A stretch of 64,000 nucleotides of DNA from Halomarina ordinaria. GTDB lineage: Archaea; Halobacteriota; Halobacteria; Halobacteriales; Haloarculaceae. Below the pieces are notes generated by a model that was not told the DNA's origin, did not search any database, and saw only the letters and a program-made list of their open reading frames with translations. The position numbers and the translations under genes are program-made. Shown piece by piece: positions 17,246 through 23,147 of this stretch (position 1 is the first letter of the stretch; each line of letters begins with the position of its first letter). The stretch covers positions 620,001-684,000 of the forward strand of contig NZ_JARRAH010000001.1 in NCBI RefSeq assembly GCF_030553305.1, in the 5' to 3' direction.

Positions 17246-17725
17246 TCAGACGACGGCGAGCGCCGCGGCCGCCGCCGTCGCCAGCGCACCGAGGGCGAAC
17301 AGCCCGTAGTTGGCCAGCGTGTCGTCGGCCCGGACGAGCGAGAGCGAGTAGCGACGCCCCGACAGCGGCCAGAGCCACGGGACGCCCATCGGCGTGACGG
17401 TGTCGGCGAGGAGGTGGGCACAGACCCCGAAGACGCCGACGAACGCGCCGAAGGTGCCGAGCGTCTCCGGGGGGAGACCGAGCGGTCCCGCCAGCGTACG
17501 GCCGGCGGCCCAGAGCGCGAGGCCGACGCCGAACGCGAACGGGAGGGTGTGGGTGACGCCGCGGTGGCGCACCAGCGGCAGGCGGAGGTCGACGTCGGGG
17601 AGCGAGGCGAGCGAGAGGACGCCGACGTAGCCCAGAATCGCTAGCGCGGGTGACTCGCCCGCGAGCGCGAGGCCGACGGGGGCGTACACCAGCGCGGAGA
17701 ACCCGAGGTGGCCGGTCCGGTGCAT
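17246..17725 (-). CDS. membrane-bound metal-dependent hydrolase, YdjM type
   Basis: A 159-residue integral membrane protein with four hydrophobic segments. Conserved polar residues of the YdjM/LexA-binding inner-membrane hydrolase family are visible: 'MHRTGHLGFSALVYAP' at the N-terminus, 'LASLPDVDLRLPLVRHRGVTHTLPF' (Asp and His-Arg-Gly-x-Thr-His) and 'AHLLADTVTPMGVPWLWPLS' (His and Asp). In the family these form a metal site facing the membrane interface. The substrate is unknown, although phospholipase-like roles have been proposed. It converges with the MTH865-like gene, whose stop is 22 bp away. Confidence 0.87.
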   Translation of the reverse strand: MHRTGHLGFSALVYAPVGLALAGESPALAILGYVGVLSLASLPDVDLRLPLVRHRGVTHTLPFAFGVGLALWAAGRTLAGPLGLPPETLGTFGAFVGVFGVCAHLLADTVTPMGVPWLWPLSGRRYSLSLVRADDTLANYGLFALGALATAAAAALAVV

Positions 17726-17795
17726 ACCGACCGATGCCCGTCGTCGGCGATGAACGTACTGGTTCTTTATGCGGCGTCGCCCCGTAGTCGGCGGT

Positions 17796-17915
17796 ATGCT
17801 CGGGCCACTCGGGGGGCTGGTCGACGCCTTCGGACCGTTCCTCATCCCCGTCGCCATCTTCGTCGCGGGACTGCTGGGATACGCCGTCCTCTTCCTGCTC
17901 AACCGGTACACGTAA
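17796..17915 (+). CDS. 39-residue single-helix membrane mini-protein
   Basis: An ATG frame of 40 codons: MLGPLGGLVDAFGPFLIPVA, then IFVAGLLGYAVLFLLNRYT, with one hydrophobic helix spanning about 11-34 and a basic/aromatic C-terminal end. It ends about 33 bp before the AhpD-like gene, so it could be the leader cistron of that transcript. 'ttctttat' lies about 30 bp upstream of the ATG as a possible TATA element. Composition is typical of tiny haloarchaeal membrane proteins; no function known. Confidence 0.6.
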   Translation: MLGPLGGLVDAFGPFLIPVAIFVAGLLGYAVLFLLNRYT

Positions 17916-17948
17916 CGACTTTGTGCTCACACCGTGAGGTGTCACGCC

Positions 17949-18524
17949 ATGCCAGCCATGGGGAACTTCCCCGTCCCCGACCTCGGGGACCTGCCGACGG
18001 ACGTCAGAGAGCGCATCGAGGAGGAGACCGACCGTGCCGGGTTCACGCCGAACGTCTTCAGCGCGTTCGCCTACAAACCCAGTCACTTCCGCGCCTTCTT
18101 CGCGTACCACGACGCGCTCGTCGAGGACACCGACCTCGCTCGCGAGGAGATCGAGATGATCGTCGTGACCGTCAGCGGCGTCAACGACTGCCTCTACTGT
18201 ATCGTCGCCCACGGAGCGCTGTTGCGCATCTACGCCGAGGCGCCGAAACTGGCGGACCAGCTCGCGGCGAACCACCGCTCGGCCGACCTCTCTGCGGCCC
18301 ACCGCGCGATGCTCGACTTCGCGGTGAAGATGACCGAGGAGCCCGGAACGGTCGAGGAGGCGGACCTCGACCGCCTGCGCGACCACGGCTTCTCCGACGA
18401 GGCCATCTGGGACATCGGGAGCGTCACCGCCTACTACAACCTCTCGAACCGGCTGGCGACGATGGCGGACATGCGTCCAAACGACGAGTTCTACGCGATG
18501 GCCCGGACGCCCCGCGAGGAGTGA
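17949..18524 (+). CDS. AhpD-like / carboxymuconolactone decarboxylase family peroxidase-related protein
   Basis: A 191-residue all-helical protein. It carries the redox-active 'CLYCIVAHGALL' motif (CxxC plus His, about 81-92), as in AhpD and 'peroxidase-related enzyme' family members. 'RAFFAYHDALVEDTDLAREEIEMIVVTVS' before it and 'DEAIWDIGSVTAYYNLSNRLA' after it are family landmarks. Expected role: disulfide reductase/peroxidase activity with an unidentified donor. The start is taken at MPAMGNFPVP; three residues later an alternative ATG (MGNF) exists. An Lrp-TRASH regulator gene follows about 100 bp downstream, but no direct link is shown. Confidence 0.88.
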   Translation: MPAMGNFPVPDLGDLPTDVRERIEEETDRAGFTPNVFSAFAYKPSHFRAFFAYHDALVEDTDLAREEIEMIVVTVSGVNDCLYCIVAHGALLRIYAEAPKLADQLAANHRSADLSAAHRAMLDFAVKMTEEPGTVEEADLDRLRDHGFSDEAIWDIGSVTAYYNLSNRLATMADMRPNDEFYAMARTPREE

Positions 18525-18625
18525 GCGCGTCGACTCGGGTGTCGCGTAATTTTACACGAGCGAGACATTCGTTTCTAAACTCACTTCGCGGTAGGTCTTT
18601 CAATCGAAGGCGCCATCCCACCGCT

Positions 18626-19216
18626 ATGGCCGACATCGACGACACCGACCGTACTATCCTTCGGCTCCTGGTCGAGGACGGCCGACGCCCGTACAGCGAC
18701 ATCGCCGAGGAGGTGGGACTGTCGCCGCCGGCGGTCTCCGACCGTATCCAGCGACTGCGCGACTTCGGCATCATCAGGCGCATCACCGCGGACCTCGACC
18801 GGTCGCGGTTGCGCGACGGCGTCGCCGTCCTCGTCGAACTCGACGTCACCCAGAACGCGGTCGAGGCGACGCGTGCCTCGCTGACCGGCGCCGAACCGGT
18901 CGAACACGTCTTCACCACGGCCGAGGGACGACTGGTGTTCACCGTCCGGGCCCCCGACGGCGACGTCAGGGGGTTCCTCGAGGACACCGTCCCCTTCGAC
19001 GCCGTCGGCGACATCGACGTCCGCCTGCTGACCTCTCAGTCGTGGTCGCCGGGGGTCGGCGCGGCGGAGTTCGCGCCGTCGTGCGCCGAGTGCGACAACA
19101 CCGTCACCAGCGAGGGCGTCACGGAGACTCTCGGCGGGGAGACGTACCACTTCTGCTGTTCGTCGTGTGCCGACCGCTTCGAGTCGCGCTACGAGTCGCT
19201 CGAACAGGGCGCCTGA
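18626..19216 (+). CDS. Lrp/AsnC-type regulator with C-terminal TRASH metal-binding domain
   Basis: A 196-residue DNA-binding protein. Residues 1-50 form an AsnC-type helix-turn-helix ('DRTILRLLVEDGRRPYSDIA', 'SPPAVSDRIQRLRDFGIIRR'). A short RAM-like ligand domain follows (about 60-140). The C-terminus (about 153-190) has the TRASH cysteine pattern CAEC ... CCSSC. In Halobacteria such proteins are associated with copper P-type ATPases and metal-responsive control; no such ATPase is in this window, so it probably acts in trans. It is the last conventional gene before the repeat-protein cluster and reads toward it; whether it controls that cluster is open. Confidence 0.9.
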   Translation: MADIDDTDRTILRLLVEDGRRPYSDIAEEVGLSPPAVSDRIQRLRDFGIIRRITADLDRSRLRDGVAVLVELDVTQNAVEATRASLTGAEPVEHVFTTAEGRLVFTVRAPDGDVRGFLEDTVPFDAVGDIDVRLLTSQSWSPGVGAAEFAPSCAECDNTVTSEGVTETLGGETYHFCCSSCADRFESRYESLEQGA

Positions 19217-19684
19217 CGGGCCGTGTAGGGAGACACATCTGGACCTGCCCGTCGAGTCACCTCACTCCTTCACGCCGACCGAACCCCCCGGGCAGTCGTC
19301 GAATCGGCAGTGTCCTGACAAGCGCTCGAATAGTCCGGCGTAAATAGTGGTGTAATTATATTTTACGCCGACTAGTTTGCCTCTCGACGAAACAGTGGTC
19401 ACGACCCCGTGAAATCACGTCGGAGAGCGTCCGCCGAACCTGTCGGTCTCGCGTCTCGACTGAGCGCGTTACGGCGACCGATTCCGCTCCCTTACTTCCC
19501 GTTTCCCGAGGGGCGAACGAGTCCAAGCGGGAGGGCTTCCTCACGGGACCGTCACCCCGTCGAACACGACGTGTGGTAATATATTCGTCAGTTCGGTATT
19601 GTTCCCCCGTCTGAGGCGACAGCACCGCTCGGTCGGATCATCGGCCGAATTACGGGGGTATACGGATTCTATATCCCACGTCTG
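19217..19684 (+). other. intergenic region upstream of the repeat-protein cluster
   Basis: About 470 bp with lower GC than the surroundings and several AT-rich blocks ('gtaattatattttacg' near 19350, 'gtggtaatatattcgtc' near 19572, 'tctatatccc' at 19668). I see no convincing gene: a minus-strand frame of about 89 codons is rich in Arg/Thr/Ser and lacks haloarchaeal composition. The stretch probably holds promoter and upstream regulatory DNA for the long repeat gene. Confidence 0.5.
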
Positions 19685-19703
19685 GTCGGTGAATAACAAA
19701 TAG
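19685..19703 (+). promoter_or_regulatory. conserved 19-nt upstream box, copy 1
   Basis: GTCGGTGAATAACAAATAG, 52 nt before the ATG of the long repeat gene. Two close copies (GTCAGTGAATAACGAATAC and GTCAGTGAGTAACAAATAC) lie 56 nt before the two short paralogues. Consensus GTCRGTGARTAACRAATAS. It could be the TATA/BRE, the transcription start region, or a shared operator. Confidence 0.55.
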
Positions 19704-19755
19704 ATGATAAGTGGTTGCTGACGGTGTCGACGTCGTTAGCGTCGATGGAACCACA

Positions 19756-20724
19756 ATGTTTGGAAGTACATCCCGAAAACTACTGGCGGTACTCGTCGTC
19801 GTCTCCCTCGCGTTGACGGGCGCGGCGGGTATGGTCACGGCTGACGACAACGAGCAAGAACAGACGCAAGAACGGTATCAGGACTCCAGCACGTCTCTCT
19901 TCGGCTGGTTCAACTCGCAGAGCGCGGACCAACAGGGTGACCAGGCGCAGGCCGCCGGTCAGCTCGGCGAGGACAACGAGCAGGAACAGGACCAGGAGGC
20001 GGAACAGAAACAGTACGCCACCCTGTACGGCATCTTCAACGACCAGGAGCAGGACCAGGAGAGCGACCAGTCGCAGTGGGCCGCTCAGGTCGGTGAGGAC
20101 AACGAACAGGAGCAAGAGCAGGACAGCGAACAGGACCAGTACGCGTACCAGGAAGGCATCTTCAACGAGCAGGAGCAGGACCAGGAGAACGAGCAGGACC
20201 AGTACGCGGAGCAGTACGGCGAGGACAACGAGCAGGAGCAGGAACAGGAGAACGAACAGGACCAGGACGCCGAGCAGGACGGCGAGGATAACGAACAGGA
20301 GCAAGAGCAGGAGAACGAACAGGACCAGGAGGCCTACCAGTACAACGACGATAACGAGCAGGAGCAGGAACAGGAGAACGAGCAAGAGCAAGACGCTGAG
20401 CAGGACGGCGAGGACAACGAACAGGAGCAGGAACAGGAAAACGAACAGGACCAGGAAGCGTACCAGTCCGCCGACGATAGCGAACAGGAGCAGGAACAGG
20501 AAAACGAACAGGAGCAGGACGCTGAGCAGGACGGCGAGGACAACGAGCAGGACCAGGAGCAGGACGCTGAGCAGGACCAGGAAGCCACGCAGTACGGTGA
20601 CGACAACGAGCAGGAGCAGGACCAGGAGAGCGAGCAGGAGCAGGACGCCACCCAGTCCGGTTCCAACAACCAGCAGTCGCAGTCCCAGAGCGGCAGTCAG
20701 AGCCAGACCTCGGTCCAGCTCTGA
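19756..20724 (+). CDS. secreted acidic 21-residue glutamine-ladder repeat protein (curlin-like), long form
   Basis: A 322-residue protein that decomposes exactly: signal peptide 1-29 (MFGSTSRKLLAVLVVVSLAL..., cleavage after VTA, Sec type), N-cap 18 residues, twelve contiguous 21-residue repeats without one indel, C-cap 23 residues. Repeat consensus: Q1 x G3 x x N6 x Q8 x Q10 x Q12 x N14 x Q16 x Q18 x A20 x. Ladder residues sit on every second position, as in a beta-strand face; parity breaks once per repeat at G3-x-x-N6, the likely turn. Intervening residues are almost all Glu/Asp, up to ten negative charges per repeat. Early repeats alternate aromatic 'G(I/W)FN' with acidic 'GEDN' turns. No Cys. 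The bacterial curlin motif Q-x-G-x2-N-x-A-x3-Q shares Q1, G3, N6 and Q12. Start: MFG aligns with MIG of the paralogues. Role as an extracellular fibre is inferred. Confidence 0.85.
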   Translation: MFGSTSRKLLAVLVVVSLALTGAAGMVTADDNEQEQTQERYQDSSTSLFGWFNSQSADQQGDQAQAAGQLGEDNEQEQDQEAEQKQYATLYGIFNDQEQDQESDQSQWAAQVGEDNEQEQEQDSEQDQYAYQEGIFNEQEQDQENEQDQYAEQYGEDNEQEQEQENEQDQDAEQDGEDNEQEQEQENEQDQEAYQYNDDNEQEQEQENEQEQDAEQDGEDNEQEQEQENEQDQEAYQSADDSEQEQEQENEQEQDAEQDGEDNEQDQEQDAEQDQEATQYGDDNEQEQDQESEQEQDATQSGSNNQQSQSQSGSQSQTSVQL

Positions 20725-20745
20725 ACGCCCGCGCGACCGACTTCC

Positions 20746-20750
20746 TTTTT
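20746..20750 (+). terminator. T-run after the long repeat gene
   Basis: TTTTT within 'cttcctttttcgg', about 22 nt after the stop codon: an oligo-T tract typical of archaeal intrinsic termination. Confidence 0.4.
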
Positions 20751-20824
20751 CGGCCGATGTGTCCCGAGCCGTCGCTACCGCTCGGCGGTCGAGCTATCGT
20801 AGAACGTGCGTAGTGTCGCGTGCG

Positions 20825-20962
20825 TCACTCCTCGTTCATCGGCGAGACGGCGTCGAGCGCGCGGCGGATCTCCTCGCCGTCGGAGAGGGCGCGAATCGCT
20901 CGGCGCATCTCGGCGAAGTCGGGCATCCGATGTCGCGTCGGGGGCGAGGGTGTCGGGACCAT
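20825..20962 (-). CDS. candidate 45-residue mini-protein between repeat genes
   Basis: A minus-strand ATG frame of 46 codons between the long and first short repeat gene. The body MPDFAEMRRAIRALSDGEEI then RRALDAVSPMNEE is a charged amphipathic helix of good haloarchaeal composition. An internal ATG at 20926 would give a 33-residue version, which I slightly favour because the upstream 12 residues (MVPTPSPPTRHR) are Pro/Arg-rich. It lies antisense to the repeat-gene direction. No family recognised. Confidence 0.42.
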   Translation of the reverse strand: MVPTPSPPTRHRMPDFAEMRRAIRALSDGEEIRRALDAVSPMNEE

Positions 20963-21442
20963 ACGCGGCGCTACTCGCGGTTCCGTTATGGTTGTTTCGG
21001 CGAACTATAATGAAAGATAATGCAGGGGTACCACACGATATCGAAAAATCCGAAACCAGGTGAACGCAACCGTGACAGCCGATTGCTATCTGTCCGAGTA
21101 AGGACCCTCGCTCGTTCGTTCGGTTCGAATTACCTCCGGGCGGTTTCTGGAGTTGTCGTGACGCGGTGAGTGACCGGAGGGCCGGAGTTCTCCGAGGGGG
21201 AAGTGGTCATGGATACGACGCACTGGTCGCCGTCAGCGGGTTTAGTCGTGAACACAGGGCGGGTATCGTTTCCAACGGTCCGCAATCCCGGGAGGACTCC
21301 CGGCCCGACCGGTCGCGGTCGAACAGTACGCGTCGCGGGACCACCCTCACGCGGTACATCTCACTCCGACCTCAGGAACGTCCATGGGCGCGGAACCGAG
21401 AAATCCACCGAAGATGGAGTCTCTATATCTCCATTAACATGT

Positions 21443-21461
21443 GTCAGTGAATAACGAATAC
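21443..21461 (+). promoter_or_regulatory. conserved 19-nt upstream box, copy 2
   Basis: GTCAGTGAATAACGAATAC, 56 nt before the ATG at 21518; see the copies at 19685 and 22400. A 'ctctatatctcc' AT-rich block lies about 15-20 nt upstream. Confidence 0.55.
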
Positions 21462-21517
21462 GGGCGGCGTGTTTGACCCTGACGTCGACGTCAGCGGGGC
21501 GTCGACAGAGAGCTACC

Positions 21518-21919
21518 ATGATTGGAAAGAAAACCAGACTGCTGCTCGTCTTCGTGTCCGTCGTTGCACTCGCCCTCGCGGGTGCGGCGGGCTCGGCTGC
21601 GGCCAGCTCCAGCGACCAGTACCAGTATCAGGACAACGACCAGAAGGACAAGGCCAAACAGAGCGGTGCCTTCAACGCGCAGTACCAGTGGCAGGATAAC
21701 GACCAGAAGCAGAAGGCCAAGCAGAGCGGCGCCTTCAACTACCAGGACCAGTACCAAGACAACGACCAGAAGCAGAAGGCCAAGCAGAGCGGCGCCTTCA
21801 ACTACCAGGACCAGTACCAGGACAACGACCAGAAGCAGAGCGCCCAGCAGAGCGGCGCGTTCAACACCCAGTCCCAGAGTCAGAGCAGCAGCCAGTCGCA
21901 GTCCGCGACCCAGAGCTGA
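21518..21919 (+). CDS. secreted 21-residue glutamine-ladder repeat protein, short form 1
   Basis: A 133-residue paralogue of the long form with the same parts list: 29-residue signal peptide (MIGKKTRLLLVFVSVVALAL..., cleavage after AAA), 18-residue N-cap, three 21-residue repeats, 23-residue C-cap. Repeat: QSGAFNYQDQYQDNDQKQ then KAK, keeping Q1, G3, N6, Q8, Q10, Q12, N14, Q16, Q18, A20. Outward positions carry Tyr/Asp in the first half and Lys in the second, so each repeat is nearly neutral, with three Asp and three Lys. That is very unusual for a secreted haloarchaeal protein and opposite to the acidic long form. The C-cap is Ser/Gln-rich ('TQSQSQSSSQSQSATQS'). No Cys. A heterotypic partner or nucleator of the long protein is inference. 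Confidence 0.85.
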   Translation: MIGKKTRLLLVFVSVVALALAGAAGSAAASSSDQYQYQDNDQKDKAKQSGAFNAQYQWQDNDQKQKAKQSGAFNYQDQYQDNDQKQKAKQSGAFNYQDQYQDNDQKQSAQQSGAFNTQSQSQSSSQSQSATQS

Positions 21920-22399
21920 ACTCACTGACCTGAACACCCACGCAGCCCTTTATTTCGGCCTCCTCACGTCACCATCGAGCCCGTCACGCTCGCATGGACC
22001 GACTCATGACGTTCGACAGGCGCACTAATGGCAGCCAGTTGTCAATACTTCGTGTAGTGAGTCTCCTTCGTTCGTTCGGTCCGAATTATCTCCGATAGAG
22101 TTCTGGAGACGTCGTGAAACGGTAACTAGCCGCTTCTCTGGACTCCTCCGGTGGGGGGTGGTCAGGGTGGTCGGCGGTTCGGTCTCTGTGAACCAAATTA
22201 GTCGGATTCGAGCCGTCACGTTCATTATCAACCGTCTGCAACCCGGAGAGGACTGCTGACGGAACGAGTCGAAAAACCGTCATACAATTCTGCAAGGATA
22301 ACTCGCGCGCGGACGTTTCAATCTACCAGCAGAACGTCCATTACTCATCGAAGCGGTAATTCGACCAACCAGTGAGTCTCTGTCCAGTGGTTAAAAAAT

Positions 22400-22418
22400 G
22401 TCAGTGAGTAACAAATAC
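22400..22418 (+). promoter_or_regulatory. conserved 19-nt upstream box, copy 3
   Basis: GTCAGTGAGTAACAAATAC, 56 nt before the ATG at 22475. An AT-rich 'ggttaaaaaat' immediately upstream is a possible TATA element. Confidence 0.55.
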
Positions 22419-22474
22419 GAAGGGCGTGGACGGCCCTAATGTCGACGTCAATGAGGTGTCGGCAGAGAGCTACC

Positions 22475-22876
22475 ATGATTGGAAAGAAAACCAGACTGCT
22501 GCTCGTCTTCGTGTCCGTCGTCACGCTCGCCCTCGCGGGCGCGGCGGGCTCGGTCGCGGCCAGCGACAACTATCAGAACCAGGACCAGTGGAACGACCAG
22601 AAGGAGAAGGCCTACCAGAGCGGCTTCGCGAACTACCAGGACCAGTGGCAGGATAACGACCAGAAGCAGAAGGCCAAACAGAGTGGCTTCTTCAACTACC
22701 AGAACCAGTACCAAGACAACGACCAGAAGCAGAAGGCCTACCAGAGCGGCGCGTTCAACACCCAGTACCAGTACCAGGACAACGACCAGAAGCAGAAGGC
22801 CAAGCAGAGCGGCGCCTTCAACACCCAGTCCCAGGGTCAGAGCAGCAGCCAGTCGCAGTCCGCAGTCCAGTTCTGA
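22475..22876 (+). CDS. secreted 21-residue glutamine-ladder repeat protein, short form 2
   Basis: A 133-residue sister of short form 1, produced by the tandem duplication. Signal peptide 1-29 (MIGKKTRLLLVFVSVVTLAL...), N-cap 18 residues (SDNYQNQDQWNDQKEKAY), three full repeats, C-cap 23 residues ending AVQF. Relative to form 1, the turn after G3 varies (SGFAN, SGFFN, SGAFN) and some Lys21 are Tyr; every ladder position of the three full repeats is kept. The C-cap pattern (QSG..N.QSQ.QS.SQSQ...Q) is shared with both other paralogues. It shares the 19-nt upstream box. Divergence only at outward-facing and turn positions points to selection on a stacked fold. Sec-secreted; no Cys; partner proteins unknown. 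Confidence 0.85.
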   Translation: MIGKKTRLLLVFVSVVTLALAGAAGSVAASDNYQNQDQWNDQKEKAYQSGFANYQDQWQDNDQKQKAKQSGFFNYQNQYQDNDQKQKAYQSGAFNTQYQYQDNDQKQKAKQSGAFNTQSQGQSSSQSQSAVQF

Positions 22877-22902
22877 ACTGACTGAACCACCATCGACACT
22901 CG

Positions 22903-22908
22903 TTTTTT
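22903..22908 (+). terminator. T-run after short form 2
   Basis: TTTTTT in 'actcgttttttgtcg' about 26 nt downstream of the stop codon, at the end of the repeat-gene cluster. Confidence 0.45.
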
Positions 22909-22985
22909 GTCGTCTCTGGTCGCTACGCGACGCTCTGCGCGTCCGTCCCGAAAAAGGGTCGGAGTCCTCGGTCGGCGGCAACGGA

Positions 22986-23124
22986 CCGGCGGTAATCGAT
23001 TTCAGTGCCGGGCGACCGGAGAGACTCCGCGAGCCACTCGGCGTGGTCGGGCTACGGCTGCGCGGTCACGAGGTTGCCGTCGTGGACGACGCCATCGTGA
23101 ATACCTCCGGCCGCGGTCGCTATG
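22986..23124 (-). pseudogene. remnant of a PfpI/DJ-1-type glutamine amidotransferase C-terminus
   Basis: On the minus strand one frame reads IATAAGGIHDGVVHDGNLVT, then AQP, a TAG stop (23052-23054), and continues PDHAEWLAESLRSPGTE. 'D.VV.DGNLVT...PD.L..F' is the signature C-terminal stretch of PfpI/DJ-1 family proteins. The internal stop, the missing N-terminal two thirds (no GxP or nucleophile-elbow Cys) and the absence of a start mark it as a decayed fragment. It lies in the leader region of the MBL gene. Confidence 0.4.
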
Positions 23125-23147
23125 TGACTCCGTGTCGAAGGTCACCT

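Larger units (their letters stand above)
21113..21930 (+). repeat. tandem duplication, unit 1
   Basis: Unit 1 of a direct duplication with a period of 956-957 bp. It begins at 'cgttcgttcggttcgaatt', includes the whole upstream region and the short repeat gene, and ends just past its stop ('gaactcactga'). Unit 2 is 22069-22887. The noncoding halves are diverged but alignable. A 59-nt block covering the translation start and signal-peptide codons (21506-21564) is identical to 22463-22521. Confidence 0.75.
22069..22887 (+). repeat. tandem duplication, unit 2
   Basis: Second copy of the duplicated segment (unit 1: 21113-21930). Landmarks in the same order: 'cgttcgttcggtccgaatt', 'ttctggagacgtcgtgaaac', 'caaccgtctgcaacccgga', the 19-nt box and the short repeat gene. 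Confidence 0.75.

Noticed and set aside
19356-19625. 89-codon minus-strand frame in the region before the repeat cluster
   Set aside because: Arg/Thr/Ser-rich without the acidic bias of local genes, no recognisable start context, and it overlaps AT-rich presumed promoter DNA.
19780-20391. Leu/Val-rich minus-strand frame opposite the long repeat gene, looking like a membrane protein
   Set aside because: Reverse complement of CAG/GAG repeats automatically gives CTG/CTC (Leu) runs; no promoter, no start context and no loops.
19756-20724. Long repeat protein as a coiled coil or simple disordered Gln/Glu linker
   Set aside because: The period is exactly 21 with a strict i,i+2 pattern and a fixed GxxN parity break, not a heptad; disorder would not preserve ladder positions in three paralogues. 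Disorder of the free monomer remains possible.
21113-22887. CRISPR-like or insertion-sequence origin for the tandem repeats
   Set aside because: No short regularly spaced repeats, no terminal inverted repeats, no transposase; it is a plain gene-plus-promoter duplication.
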